Shown: positions 48,401-61,340, numbered from the stretch's first letter. The stretch: DNA of 64,000 nucleotides from Paraphysoderma sedebokerense (GCA_025602915.1 JAHLJZ010000072.1:1-64000), one strand, 5' to 3'. Notes: generated from the letters alone by a model not told the origin. Numbers and translations: made by a program.

Positions 48401-51400
48401 GCAGGTAAAACGAATGGTACGTTTACTATTTGAATCCAATCCGATCCATTTTCGCTCCCATTTTGAATCAAAAGTGAGCCGTATTGTGGCAGGGAAAGAA
48501 TAGTAAGGGTAACATTTTCAGTACCGGCCTGGTCGGGGTCTTCTACATAGAAATTTACAACAGCGGATGAGTCCTCATCCAAAATAACAACTGCTGAGCG
48601 CGGGAAAGGTGGGTCCGGAACAGCATCAACGATGATTTCAATGGTTTGAACTGGCGATTGACTGCCTTTGTCGTCTATCGCAAAAACTTGAAAAGAATCA
48701 TTGCCGAAGAAATTCTGCAGCGGAATATATAGAACTCTGGATTGTGAATTCAATACAGGCACAAAAGCAAGGGAAGCATTTATCAATCCTCCCCTCGTCC
48801 CGGCTGGTGTGATCTGAAATAAAGTTCCAAATTGGGGATTTGAAGCAACAAATAATTGAATTGTATCTTCAGAGTTAGGGTCGTAGCCTGTGATTTCAAG
48901 GAATAATAATTCGTCTTCCTTCATTACAGCCCGACGCGGAGGTACAACAGGGGGGATATTCAGAAAACCAGTCCGAAATTCGGCGTAGTCTGTCGGCAGA
49001 TTTTGTTGGCCTTCGACCGAAACTGTTATGTTAAATCGCGAGTACAATGGCAAACTGATATTAGTAAAATCGCTACAGAAGAAAATCGAGTTAGCACGGG
49101 ATATAATGATACTCAACGTTAATATGGCTTACCATTTGACACTGCTGTGAGCTAACCAAGTAACGACAGGGCAAACGTATATTTGGGTGGTATTGAGCTC
49201 ATGAAACTGTACTATACGATTAACGAACATTGGCCCAAAATTTGAACCCTCGATATACATAGTCTAATCAAATTAATGCATAATTTAGCAGGAGCATCTT
49301 TATAAAGCTAATTGCGATTGAGAACTCACTGGATTGCTGGATAGCAGCCACTGCGGAACAACACTTAATATTTGTGGCAATTCATACGAAAATGATACCG
49401 TATTCGTGATTTGTCCGTTAACTTGCATATATAGCGACAAGTTCTGACCAACGAGTTCCGGCGTAATACAGCTCAATAATGTGTCGCTGTATAATTTCGG
49501 AAGGTAGCACGGGTTCGATCCAATTAATATTGATATATTTGCCGAAACACCATCGCAAGGCGTGGGTGCTGTAGAACAGGGACCAAAGCCAGAGCCCCTG
49601 AGACCAGCAAGTTAATCATGAGGCTACCTTTGATCAAACACAGTTTACTTACGATATGTATATAGTCCTTCCACCTGTTGTAGGGCTTGACGGAGGTGAG
49701 ACAGTCGAAATAGCAGGGGGGTAATAGTTTATATACACTAATTCCGAACTGTTTGCTTTATTACCGACGTAAATGATTACTAATTTGTTTTTTCCGGTTC
49801 CTGAATTCAAAGTTCAATTAGTTTCTGATTTGAGTTCACTTCTCTGATAATTAAATCTTTAAACCAGGAGGGACGGTACAACGGAAAGCTGTGTCGTTTA
49901 GTTGAGAGGGGCTGCCGCACGCAATTCCGCCAACTGTAACGCTGATCGGATCTTGCACAACACCCATATCGCTAGTGATCAAAGTGATGTCATATCCCAC
50001 TGAATGAGGTTTGCAAGTTAGTCTCGAAAACTTAATGGGAGGGAAAAGTTTTGAGTGAATATTACCAGTTGAACCATTGTTGGGGTATACTGAAAATAAC
50101 TGTAGCTGAAGAGCCAATATTCCTGGAATTCTAACGCTCGGTTTATACAATACTGAATCAAATGAAATCCACAAATCGTAAGGTCCTATATTTGAAAGTT
50201 GTTAAGTAATCAGAAAGCAACCGTCCATTTGTTTGATCAGTACACACCGACGCCCTGTATATTGCCAGGTATTTGAAGCGATAGTATATTCGGTGATATC
50301 CATGATACTGATGTACAAGCCAATCCGTTGTACCTAACAGATGGAATAATGGCTGCCAAAGAACTTGGGACCGATTCAAACTGAACCAGAACGACTTCGT
50401 CCGGAGACACTTGCATTGGTCGAGTGGACTGAAAAGATACTACTTTTAATGGTCCAAATTGCATAACGAAAACGTGAGTGCTACCAGGGGCCGCGTTAGG
50501 GGAATTCAGTTGCCCATTAGAGCGACCGATGATAATCAACCCGCCATTGGTTTGGGGAATGATTGCAGCGAAGTTTTCTTTTCCGATCGTGGAAACAATC
50601 ATTTGACCTTGCAACTCCAAGGTATTTGAGTTATGTTCGCATACCACTATTTCACTGTCACCGTAAGCAATTGAGCTGTTTAAAGTTGTCGTAAAACCGA
50701 CAACTGCATTGGTACTTGATCCCACTCTAACGCCAAATTCAGGAATGGCATCTGAAAAACTGATTTGATAAGGCAGAGACATGGACGACACCTGCTGCAG
50801 ATTTTCGTCTCTTCTGTACAACACAAATGGGTTTCCCGCTGTGTCGACACTGCGATGAAAATAGTATGACATTCTCTCTGACGAATTCTTCGCGACTGAT
50901 GGATTGAACTTCATGGGTGTACCATTTGTCGATCGACTTCGCAAGTAGCTGAGCGAAGTTATGGAATACTCATCTACACTATTTTGTGAGGTCCAAATAC
51001 AGATGATTGACGGATTCATATTGCATTGGAATTCAATCGCTAGAACCTTCTGAGTGGTATTAAACGTGCGAGAGCTGGCTGAGACACTACCTGAGCTATA
51101 AGTCGATTTTGACAACCAGAATCCTATACTTCCCGTTGTTCCGGTAACGGAGGGATCGTTGAGAATTCCAACATATAGGAAGGATGCGTCCACAAATGTT
51201 GAAAAGCGACTTTTAAAATGAAAGCAGAAAACGAGAAAACCAATGTGAGAAATAGTAACTTTCGCTTTAAGAATAATATGCAACATACGGATTTTTGAAA
51301 ATAGTGCGCCAATAATCGTCAAAGAGGACTACCCCTCCGTACGAAATGGCAGATTTATACGTGCCATAAGAGTCGAGGACTGAAATTTGAAGTTCTCCCC

Positions 51401-51951
51401 ACCAGGTGTAAGTGGTGTACTTTCTATATAAATGCATTCAAATTGCATGAGTCGGATAACCATATCACTGGCTATGACGGTGCGCTACTTACATAGCATA
51501 CAAGTCATTGTTAAATCTATTGTACTGCAGGGTGAATGCAGACGTGGTCCTTTAAAATAAGAAAATTCGTGTCCGTTAATAATCACATGATGGTACATAT
51601 AATTCAAAGAGTTCTAGATGTGGGTAAATACCTCCAACTTAATCCAGTACCAAGGCTCTGTTGCACGGAAGAAGCGACGCCAACTTTCCCAACAAAAGCA
51701 ATAGTCTCCGCCGACCCTCCGGCGGCCGAGTAAGAAAATAAATGCAACGAGTCATCAGAAGTCATTACAAATAAGTGAGTTCCATTATCAGTGATAGCTA
51801 ATATATCAGTTGTAGAAGTTGCGATACTACTCGTTTTCAAGTCTTGCTGATACCAGGGCGACGGGAACGGTTCCGCGAAAACTAGTCGTAAAACGACACA
51901 CACCAGAATGAAGAGGCTACAAGACAAATTTGTGACTATAGGATGCAGCAT
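45411..51951 (-). CDS. Giant TIG/cadherin-like/GCC2-GCC3 membrane receptor-like protein, paralog C
   Basis: Rightmost paralog and the one whose splice sites I followed furthest. Early exons are 51951-51632, 51549-51493, 51423-51289, 51209-50248, 50185-50066, 49999-49865 and 49800-49653, all with matching phases. The signal peptide is SLFILVCVVLRLVFAEP. The 51209-50248 exon holds FVDASFLYVGILNDPS and a FGVRVGSSTNAVVGF segment. TIG-type repeats (50185-49140) include PPAISTVSPPSSPTTGGR. Two or three cadherin-like repeats follow (49100-47480; ITDVDENDQLTVKI, EIIPVNDPPQ). The Cys-rich module reads GYEGTRCGRCSPGYYRFNDGC (about 47080). The polytopic region includes IICGIIVIIACAFIVVL and IIILIIIVICGFIIWVL. 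The C-terminal membrane domain resembles those of large protist and chytrid surface proteins; channel or receptor activity is unproven. Confidence 0.75.
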
Positions 51952-53099
51952 ATTTCACTACTGAATTAGAGATAACAGAGAGAAATAAACTGTTAACTGC
52001 TGTACACATACTAGGAAGAAGCACAAATCGCGGGGAGGTGAAATTAGAAGGAATTTGAATGGCCCGAATGCATTTACAGCATTCAAAAATCGACAGAGAT
52101 GGCAGCCGGACATATTTATTGTTGAAGAACGGAGCAATTGTCAAAGGCGTCTGTACTATCCAGAGCGCCGAGAATCAAACAGACACTAATGGCTCACATA
52201 CTCATCCATTGCAACATGTGGGTATTTCGTTGTCGGATATGGAAAAACTGTAGAACTGAAAACGATAAAAAACCGGTGTTTCTGCTTCTCGATGCGGAGC
52301 ATGATGTGACGTCATGAATGTCAAAATGCATCGACAGCTATATTTCTATTGCTCATAAGAAAATTAAGTTTGCGCAATCTCATGGCTACACATTATTAAA
52401 TCTCTTGACTATTGAGCGCATGTATCGGATAATGAAAGTAATGCCAAAGTCAGACTTGGACATCGGTTAAAGATTTGTTTTATCGGCCGCTAAAGTGGAA
52501 TTGGAATGATGCCAAGTTCGCGTCTCACAAACGGAGTAAAGGTTTTCAGAATGAGAGATTTCTCTCTTATAACTTGTGTTGTATGGCCCAATTTATCACA
52601 TTTTTATCATGCAGTACCAGTCCATATAAGTAATTGCAATAAGGGTCTGATGGGGGGTATAAAATACTTGAGCTATTCCTTGTACGTAGACATAAGGATA
52701 ATTGAGGAGTTACAATCAGGATAACAGTTCGAATCCGTTAATTCTAAAATTGAGAATTTTTTTGGAATGGAGATTTTTTGTTGAATGTGGTGGTTAAATT
52801 ACCCAGAGGAGGCTTCGCCGTCGTGGCATATGCTTTTAGCGAGCGTTTGACAAGTACTCTCCGACAATTTTTCAGAGCTGTCCTAAAGATACTTTCCACA
52901 AATGATGGCATGGTATTAGAGGCGATGTCAAATCGATGGCTTTGCCATTTTAAGCGTTCTACAAACTGTCGCTCAAATAGATACACCTCTGGGACAGTTT
53001 TCTCGGAGCAGATTCGCAGATCGGCCCCGAAAACCTGCTAATCTTCTGAACACTGGAAAAGAAAAGATTCCACAGACGTTTTCTCCAAAGGTTAATGAA
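51952..53099. other. Intergenic, divergent promoters of receptor C and the TTM-like gene
   Basis: About 1.15 kb between divergent starts. A minus-strand frame of 80 codons at 52744-52986 (FRTALKNCRRVLVKRSLKAY) is basic and has no known motif. It could be a small gene but lacks support. Otherwise AT-rich and unremarkable. Confidence 0.4.
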
Positions 53100-54532
53100 A
53101 TGGAAATAGAGCTCAAATTGAGACTCTTCTCTTCGCAATCATACCAGAAAGTACTCGATTATTTTAATTCACTGTCGTCGTCGTCTTCGAATCTACGGTC
53201 AGGCTCCCTTTCAAATTCTTCTGATGAAGCAGAGTCAGTTGAAGTTAAATCGCCGGAAAGGTCGACGACTGATATCGTAGGCACAACAAAAAAACCAAAA
53301 CAAGTGGAACAGCTGAATGTGTTTTTGGATATTGAGTTACCTAATGAAAAGAAATATTTATTGTAGGTTTGTTTTCTGATTATGGTGTACTGGAGTTAAT
53401 CATGTCCGGGGGTATTGCCTGTTACCGTCCATTCTTATCCCTTCTTCTGTACCTTCGACAGAATTCTCAATCCCTGCTTCTAAATTTATGTAATAATGAG
53501 GTTTTCCCTTTGTTCCTGACGACGTCTGCTGTCTTTTTTCACGGAATAGAGAGTCCAACAAAACCGTACTCCGATTACGCACTTGCGCAGAGGCTGCGCA
53601 GGAAGCGACAGAAAACAAAGAAACGACAAAAGACAAAGAAAATAATTTGAAAAGTAATCAAAGGAAGTATGCTGTTGTAACTGTGAAGTCGAATTCTGTC
53701 TTGGTGGATGGAGTGCAAACTGTTGAAGAGGTGAGTTGATGTTCGGTCGCTTCTACTAGCAACAAATTTCATGGGCACAGCACTATCCATCATGAGTAGC
53801 CTAGTGTTTCTCCTTCTTTAACGGTTGATTCACATAAATCGTCGTTTAGGAGGAGCAATCCATACCCTTAGACGTAGTGGCGTCATTGATGAAATCACCT
53901 TCGACGACACTTCTTTCTCTCGAGTCGTCCAAAAAGTATACATTCTCTCTTGTTTGTCCTGTCACTTCTGTCGCATATTTACCGTTTTTATTGATGATGC
54001 AGGTACAGAGTCATTGACCTTATCAATACTCGCTTTCCGTCAACCCAGCATGATTATTCGAGATGGACAATCTTGGGCAGCTACAAAACATTAAGATCCA
54101 AGTTTCTGTGGGAAGGTGTCACAGTGGAAGTTGATAAAACAGAGGTATAGTTTTGTTTCTGTTTCTAATACTTTCTTGATCGGGCCCAGATTAGATGCAA
54201 ATTGGGGTGAGACGTCCTTGGCGGTTCTAATGAGAGAGAAGTAAATTATAAAAGCGCAGCAAATGTTTGACAAAGCTGACATCGTCATCAAAAACTATAT
54301 ATAGTTTCACTTTGATGAGACGGCTTACGAAATCGAAATTGAAGCCGACAAGGAACTGATACCAGACATCAAGAGGAAAATGTACGTTTTTGCACACATC
54401 AGCAATGGAAAGTTAAAAATATATATAACATTATATTTCCACAGGGTACGAGTGCTGAACGAGATTGGTGTCGAGTTTGGCGAGAGTAAGAGAAACAAGT
54501 TTATGAACATGAGGGTTGGACGAATAGACTAG
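53100..54532 (+). CDS. CYTH-domain triphosphate tunnel metalloenzyme, TTM3-like, six exons
   Basis: CYTH/TTM enzymes hydrolyse triphosphates such as tripolyphosphate or thiamine triphosphate inside a beta-barrel tunnel with a divalent metal. Exons are 53100-53362, 53550-53730, 53850-53935, 54003-54144, 54305-54381 and 54445-54532; phases match and give 278 residues. The protein begins MEIELKLRL, which contains the family signature ExExK at residues 2, 4 and 6. Later tunnel strands follow in order: LNVFLDI, VLRLRT, YAVVTVKSNSVLVDGVQTVEE, LGSYKTLRSKFLWEGVTVEVDKTE and YEIEIEAD, ending FGESKRNKFMNMRVG. This series resembles plant-type TTM3 more than animal thiamine triphosphatase, though I cannot rank the two by eye. 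A Ser-rich loop sits near residues 24-60. The substrate is not assigned. Confidence 0.82.
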
Positions 54533-54820
54533 AGTGCACATTGTTTTACATTCCCTTCGAGCACTCATTTTCTCACTTAATCATCAATGTATTCTTGTAT
54601 TTTTCTGTATACTATCATTGTCATCACAATAGATTGCCATATATATCGCTCAATATTTTAATTTCTTTAATAAAAGAACGCGTGAATCGCGTCCAAAGGG
54701 AATTCTCGTTCCTTCGTTCGTTCCAACACCTTAAAACACATTGTAAGAGAATCGTACTTTTATTCTCTGAAGAGGGGATATATCTACTCCAACGATATCG
54801 ATATCGTCATTATTGGCACC

Positions 54821-57800
54821 ATGATATCCTCTCATCGTCATCATCCCCCTCCTCCTTTGCCCTCTCGGCTCATCTACACTCTCCCGTCTTGCAGTCCGTC
54901 TCGCGGCAACATTCCCTCAGAAATACCCCCTTTACAACTCTCACAATCGACTCAATCATTGCTTGATTTTATCAGTCAATCTTCCCAGTATTTTTCGAAT
55001 AAGTCTGATATCATTCAGAAAGAAGAAAGGCTCTGGGAATTGGAGTATAAGGTAAGACATGCCATCATTTTGCCTTGATCGGCCGGATGATGCCCGTTCG
55101 GTTGGATACAGTATACAGCAGCTGGAACATCCTTTCGCCATCCATTTGTGCTATAAATCATTCCTGATAACGTTACCATTATAAATATAACAAACCATTG
55201 ATTTAGTGTCGACGTCAACAGTGTCAAATTCAAAACCTCACACTTGAGAATGCACAACTTCATACTTCGTGTCAGGCAAACAGAACCACTGATGGGACAT
55301 CTGCCGATGCTTCGAATCAAGAGACTATAACATATCTGCAATCAAAAGTAGGTTTGATTTTACCTTTAGTAGACTCACATTACTGTCGCAACATATTGCT
55401 CGCATGAAATCTCATCCAAAATTCCTTCATACTCGCCCTTGCGGTAGATCGCGCAACTCGAGGCCGAAAACAAATGTCTGAGTGAATTGCTTCTCCAATC
55501 TGAAACATCCCTTAACAATAACGGTCTATACATGCTTTCGGATGTGGTGGACTGGTTATCGCAGACTAGGGTTGACGATTCTTCGGAAGCTGCTTCCGGT
55601 GGCGTCGCTTTCATCAAAGAAAACATATGCGAAGGGTTCAACTGTATTGCTGACAACGAATTCTTGTCCGATACCATGGAAGTGAAGGATGTAGATCTCA
55701 CCAGTGACGAATCGGATAATGAAACTTTGTACTCAACATCACCCCATCCAGCTCATTCATATGGGTCATCGTCACCGGCTCCATCATTCAGTTTCTCTGC
55801 ATCAAATTCACCCTCAGATTCCCTGGAAAAAGAATCATCAGGAATTTATGCATCCTCTTCAGTAATTCAAAAACACCGACCAGCGAAGCGATCCCGAAAG
55901 AACTGGTCCAAGGACGAAGATTGTCTACTTGTTTCGGCTATTAGAAGGTACGGTAAATCCGATTGGGACAGTATTTCGAAAGAAGTAGGAAGCAGAAATA
56001 AAGTACAATGTAAAAATAGATGGTTATATACGCTGAGTAGGAAAACAGATTTGGTTCGTCAGGCCCTTTTCTTTCAGTTTGTCCAGTCATTCATTCTACA
56101 ATTTGCTTGTGATACTACTATTACCTGCTTACATGAAATTATTGGCTTATAGACAAAGAACTTTATTGAGACCTCATACGAAGATGAGGAATCCATGCCT
56201 CAGATCCCCCATATTGCGAAATCTGACGCAGCTCGAATCAGTAAATCGACACAATCAGCTTCTCAGATGAGATTGAACACCCTTGCAAATGCTATCACCT
56301 TCCTTGAAGATCCCCTATCCAAGTCAATTTCAGGTAGACATACTGGTCTTAACGGCCCCTTCTTTGATCCTGTTCATTCAACGCGGCCAAAACGAGGAAG
56401 ACCTAAGAAAAGTCTTGTTTCCGGAGCGTCCAGTGTGGATACCTCACCAGCGGAATGTTTAATGGAATCGAGTTCGACGTCCATAAGAAACTATACAACA
56501 AAACAGCTCAAAGTTACCTCTGATCCACCAAATGTTAATAAGTCAAAGCGACTTCGGGCGTCGTCTGTAGCCGTCGATTCACAATTATTGGATTCGGCAG
56601 CTGGTGTTCATCTACAGATGAAACGCGGAAGGCCAAAGCGAAAAGTAGAAAAAGAGTACCCGACGGACTTAACGAAATTGCCAACGTCTACGTCAGAAAT
56701 GGCTGTATTATCGACCCAGTTGTCTTACACTAACCGGCTGCGACAAACTCGAAACTCGTTGTCTACCGCTCTAGGTAATCAATCTTCCCAGACTCAAGCT
56801 TATAACCCAAGAAGAGGACAATGGAGTTCTACAGAGGATGAATTGCTGATTAAAGGAGTGAAAACACATTGCAGAAACTGGACATTAATTGCTAAAGAGA
56901 TTAAAGGAAGAACAAATGAGCAGGTTAGATTGAGATGGCGGAAATTATGTTTTGTTGTGGTGCGTTATGAGAATTGCTTTTTATCTGGTCATAGCATTCT
57001 CTTCTAGTTTCTCATTATACTTGTCATTTCTCAGGTTGAACGAGCGTTGAGACAGCCTAATATTTCTGCTGCAATACTTGATTTAGTCCCCTCGATGTCA
57101 TCCTTGCTTGAAATGCCAGCGCAGGATGTAAGTCAAATCGCATTAGAAATATTGAGGGGAGACGCAGAAGGTGACAGAGAGGGTGGTGACATTGATTTGA
57201 TCAAAGAAGAAGAGTCGCACTCGCCTGTCAATATTCAGTGGCAGGGAAATAGCAATTCAGAAGAAGTAGCACGCAATAATGAAGAAACGACGATCGAAAT
57301 CGATTTGGATATCGATTTTTCGATTCCATTGCAAACTGCCAATGGACTCGACACCGAAATCACTGCGGCCGTTAGTACCGATAAGGATGAAGAATCTCGT
57401 CATGAATTCAAAAACCATTCTCAAAAGTCAACCGGTTCGAACTTTACAACAACATCTACATCATCAAGCGAGGGTCCTGTAGGGGACGCATCATACCATG
57501 CTTCGCTACTGACATCAAGCCAAGAGCACGATGAAGAAACCGTAGTATTAACAGAACATTCTGAGTATGCGTTCATTCCAGCTACGAATCATGTCGATGA
57601 TGCGATGGAGAGCGGAAGTGAGATCGAATTTGCATTCCCCGTTGTCACTACTTGTGAACAAACCTCCGGCTCGACTTTCCCACAAGAGCTTTCTTTCACG
57701 AACCTGGACAATTTAGCGATTTATCGCAAGGGCAATTCTCTAACAAAGGCTTCATCACTACCCATTGCGACTCTGACTCCTTCCCCACAAGAGTTGGGCA

Positions 57801-58711
57801 CTCCTTTATCGTCTACCTCTACCGTTCCTCCCGTAATCTGTGCAGACGAGATATCAGCATCGCCCGAATCGACATGGATGTCTAAGCCCTGGACTGCACA
57901 AGAAGATTGGCGATTGATTCATGGAGTATATAATTATGGACTTGATTGGATGAATGTTAGCAGATGCGTCGAAGGTAGAAAAGTTGACGAATGTTTGCGA
58001 CGATGGATTACTTACTTGGCCGACAAAGTGGTAAGTTATTTCAAGCTGTATCTATGGTTCTAATTTTGCTCAGGTGGAAGATTTTACATTGCCTTCTCCA
58101 TTCTTTGTCGTCTTGGTCGAAGAAACCATCTCAATGTCATCATCGGAAATGCTAACGTCAGTACTTTTAATTAGATCGCCATGGACGAATCTTGCAGCAA
58201 TTCTCCGTCCTATACACCGATATCACCGAGCCTCCCACTTCATGAAAAATCATTTATTGCCTCAAACGTGTTGCGATCCAAGACTTGGAACGAATTGCAG
58301 ACTCTTGAAATGAACGAAAAGATCTTTGGGATATCAGCCGATGCTATCGAAAACTATCAGAAACATTTGCAGACGCAGCAAGATTTATTCCAGAGATGTG
58401 ATAAAGAAACGACAGTGTCTTTTCCCTTTGGGCCAGAACAACGTCATTCTGAACAACAAGAGACTGCTTCGCGTAAGAGAAGTTATACGGACATGAGACC
58501 TTCGCCCTCTCGATCAAATATTAGGATCAACTGTGACATTGCTCGTTCTCAATATGATTCCCCCTCGTCAGCTCAAGATAAAGATTTGCGCAACGCTGTT
58601 GAAAAAGTAGTCCTAACTCAAAGCCAGTATCATGGCCAAGGGGATTACAATAATGAACATGCGATGAAAAAGAGATTGGTTGATTTGAGGAAAGCAGGAC
58701 CTGGGTGCTAG
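54821..58711 (+). CDS. Three-repeat Myb/SANT protein with AT-hooks, six exons
   Basis: Probable nuclear DNA-binding regulator. Exons are 54821-55051, 55207-55347, 55448-56053, 56153-56959, 57035-58030 and 58175-58711, all phase 0, giving 1,105 residues. There are three Myb/SANT repeats, far apart, each with the usual tryptophans. Repeat 1 is KNWSKDEDCLLVSAIRRYG (about 277-325). Repeat 2 is GQWSSTEDELLIKGVKTH (about 545-590). Repeat 3 is KPWTAQEDWRLIHGVYNYG (about 875-922). Two AT-hooks, RPKRGRPKK and KRGRPKRK, lie between repeats 1 and 2. The N-terminus has a short coiled coil (residues about 60-160). Linkers are Ser/Thr- and acid-rich. Repeats 1, 2 and 3 each end within a few codons of an exon border. 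An extra small exon at about 58074-58160 is possible. The spacing does not match a named Myb family I know. Confidence 0.78.
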
Positions 58712-59497
58712 ATCTTCGCGGACCGATGCTTGGCGATAAACTCAGGTGTCTTGCCGTACTGATGAGAGTCTTTGTGTTATTTTAATTTATTTTTTATTCT
58801 TTCTTAAAATGGGTACATATTGATTGTTTGATTTAAATTAATTTCACCGTCGTATTGGTAATCGTACGTAGATGAGGAGTATCTAGATACCTTTGCTCGC
58901 CATAAATAACCTTCATTCTAAACTTGGGCGATAGAATCAAATTAGTACTTCTATTTTAATTAATTTCTGAAATCTAATATCTTGTTCTAATCAAATGGAA
59001 CAGAGAATGTATATAATCCGAAGTTTAAACGACTTGCAGTTGTGTCCTGAAGTGGAATAGTGTAATGCATAACATATAGTTTGATAGGGATTGTATTTAC
59101 TGTTTCATAGAAGCATTGTCTATGTGCAATGACCATCATGGTTTAATATTAGGTTATTGAGGGTATTAAACAACTTATATTCTGCATTTGTGATTCCAGA
59201 TTCCATTTCAACATAAAGGCTTCGTTCCAAATTTAAACGAAATCAGGAAGATTGCAAAATCTGATGAATAACTTAATACAGCAGCAACATCGCTGAAAAT
59301 TATAATTTTGATATATCATTCCGAAATTCGGAATCAAGAAGTCCCGCGTTGCGTTTCGCTTTTCGTTCTTCCTCAAATTCCCGAGAACATTATTGTCGAC
59401 TTTTTCGAATCAAGCCATCAGAAGAATTGCCGCAGTACAACTGTTAATTGATATCGTAGTAATAACACTTGTAGAATTATAGTCGTTTGTCAACAGA
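58712..59497. other. Intergenic, nothing recognised
   Basis: About 785 AT-rich bases between two plus-strand genes: the 3' flank of the Myb gene and the promoter of uridine phosphorylase. AATTAATTT-type runs are common. No RNA gene or repeat family seen. Confidence 0.4.
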
Positions 59498-61154
59498 ATG
59501 TCGTCCTTTCATGATGCTAATTTCCCTGTAGACGATGCTGGAAGAGTGTAAGGATTTCTGTTATTTCTTCGAAGTTTGATCAAGTCGTTTTTAGAATTGT
59601 TATTTCAAAGTCTTGAATTTGCCTAATTATGTTTCGAATACTTTATCTATTAGATACCATGTCGGAATCAAGAAGGGAGAACTCACGAATAGAATTATAA
59701 CCGTAATAACGATTTCTTGATTTTTTTTACCATTGCCCGCCATCTTTTTACTTTCTAACTCTTGCATTTTGTGTTTGTTTATTTGAAATGTGCTTTTTCA
59801 TTCCTGTCTATTCTGCTTATATTGCCGATTATTAAATCCATTCGACCCCTCTTTTCATACATTCCTAACGACCCGGACCTCTTGATAACATCTCTTATGT
59901 ATTATGCATCAATTTAGGTTGGAGACTGGCATAGAGCGCTGTTGGTGGCGTCCTTCTTAGACCATGGACATGAAATTGACCTTGCAAATCCGAGTATGAA
60001 TTACCGATCTAGCAACATATTTATAAGAACGTCAAAAAGAGGATTCACTACTATCACGGGCCGATATAAAGGTGTCCCTGTAAGTATTGTGGCCATTGGA
60101 ATGGTAAGTTGTAATCAACAGTCTGGTTTCCAATTTACTATCTTGGAGTACTCAATTTGGTTTTTTTGTGTGATTTCTGCAGGGCCCTTCAATGATGGAT
60201 TTTTTCATCCGAGAAATCAGGGCGGTTGTGGACGGTCCACTCGTTATCATACGTTTCGGAACCTGCGGAAGTATTCGAAAGGATGCAGTTGCCGGTGACT
60301 TAATCGTAGCTGAAGAGTCCTGTATATGCCGGCGAAATTATGATTTTGAATTGACTGAGGAGGGTACGAATGAACTGAATGTGAATGAAAGGGCTTTTGA
60401 ATTGATGATGCAGGAAGGGAAAGGTCCTTATCATATTTCCAAGCCCGTTAAGGCAGATTCTGAATTAACTGAATTGGTATGTTCTCTGCAATGCGACTTT
60501 TTCTTCCTCCGCGGCTGGCGACACCTTGTTCTTGCCTGTGGGCTGTTTCCCGTCGTGTAATGAAACTCACACCTCTTTGTCAGCTCAAATCCAATCTTAG
60601 GGAATATGTCCCCAATACCAATGTCTGCGGTGGTCTCGACGTCACCACGGACTCCTTTTACTGTTCGCAAGCTCGACAGACAACCTACTTCGTGGACAAC
60701 AACAAACACTTACTGAACTACATCATCAAATATAATCCTACCGCCTCATTCTTTGAAATGGAAACATACTTGTTACTCTATCTGTCTAAAATCTCGAAGA
60801 ATCTAGTCATTGAGCCTGCCTTGCGAGTTGTGAACGACTCCTTGTCCAGCACATCCGCTGCATTAGAGGAACCAAAGAATGAAGTCGTGAAGAGTATAAG
60901 ATCTACCGCGGTGGCGATGGCATTGAACAACCGTTTCGATAACTCCTGGATCGGGACGGAACAATTTAAACAGTTAGAAAGTAACACTGGAAAGGCAGTA
61001 TTGGAAACTATTATTAAAGCTGACTTGCCTTCTCATGTAATTATCCTCTGTTTTTCGTTTGCTTATTTCGAACCTTGATCAACTAAAGTCTCTTTTTGTT
61101 GTGCAGCTTCTTCACCCAGAAAAGGACAGTGTTTGGGAACGTCATGCGAACTAA
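59498..61154 (+). CDS. UPP1: Uridine phosphorylase, six exons
   Basis: Cleaves uridine with phosphate to uracil and ribose-1-phosphate in pyrimidine salvage. Exons are 59498-59547, 59654-59702, 59918-60103, 60183-60476, 60584-61036 and 61107-61154; phases match and total 359 residues. The N-terminus reads DDAGRVYHVGIKKGELTNRI, then ITVGD at the phosphate end of the nucleoside phosphorylase-I fold. VSIVAIGMGPSMMDFFIREI and IIRFGTCGSIRKDAVAGDLI form the conserved central sheet and phosphate-binding loop. SFFEMETYLLLYL carries the ribose-contacting Met-Glu of the family. A helical C-terminal extension of roughly 100 residues is longer than in bacterial enzymes, as in other fungal members. No break is seen. 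Purine-type substrates cannot be excluded by eye, but the motifs favour uridine. Confidence 0.88.
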
Positions 61155-61340
61155 AATTAATAATTGTAACAATTTGGTTATTGTAACCACATTGATTAAT
61201 ACACTTTTTCAGACATATGTTTAAGTAGGATGCGTAAAATTGGCACAGAATAGGAGGTTTTAGAACTCCGCCCTGGAGGTGATTAGCGTACAATTATTTA
61301 ATCACGTATATAAGTAATTTTACATCAGCGCACTTAAGTC

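Noticed and set aside
30741-51951. Receptor array as a broken-up set of many small genes
   Set aside because: The short frames recur in the same order three times with GT-AG borders and matching phases where checked, so they are exons of three large genes.
52744-52986. 80-codon minus-strand frame, possibly a small mitochondrial protein
   Set aside because: The basic N-terminus is suggestive, but no family pattern fits and the frame sits in a promoter-like gap.
54821-58711. SNAPC4 (SNAPc190) as identity of the Myb protein
   Set aside because: SNAPC4 has four and a half adjacent Myb repeats; here three repeats are far apart with AT-hooks between them.
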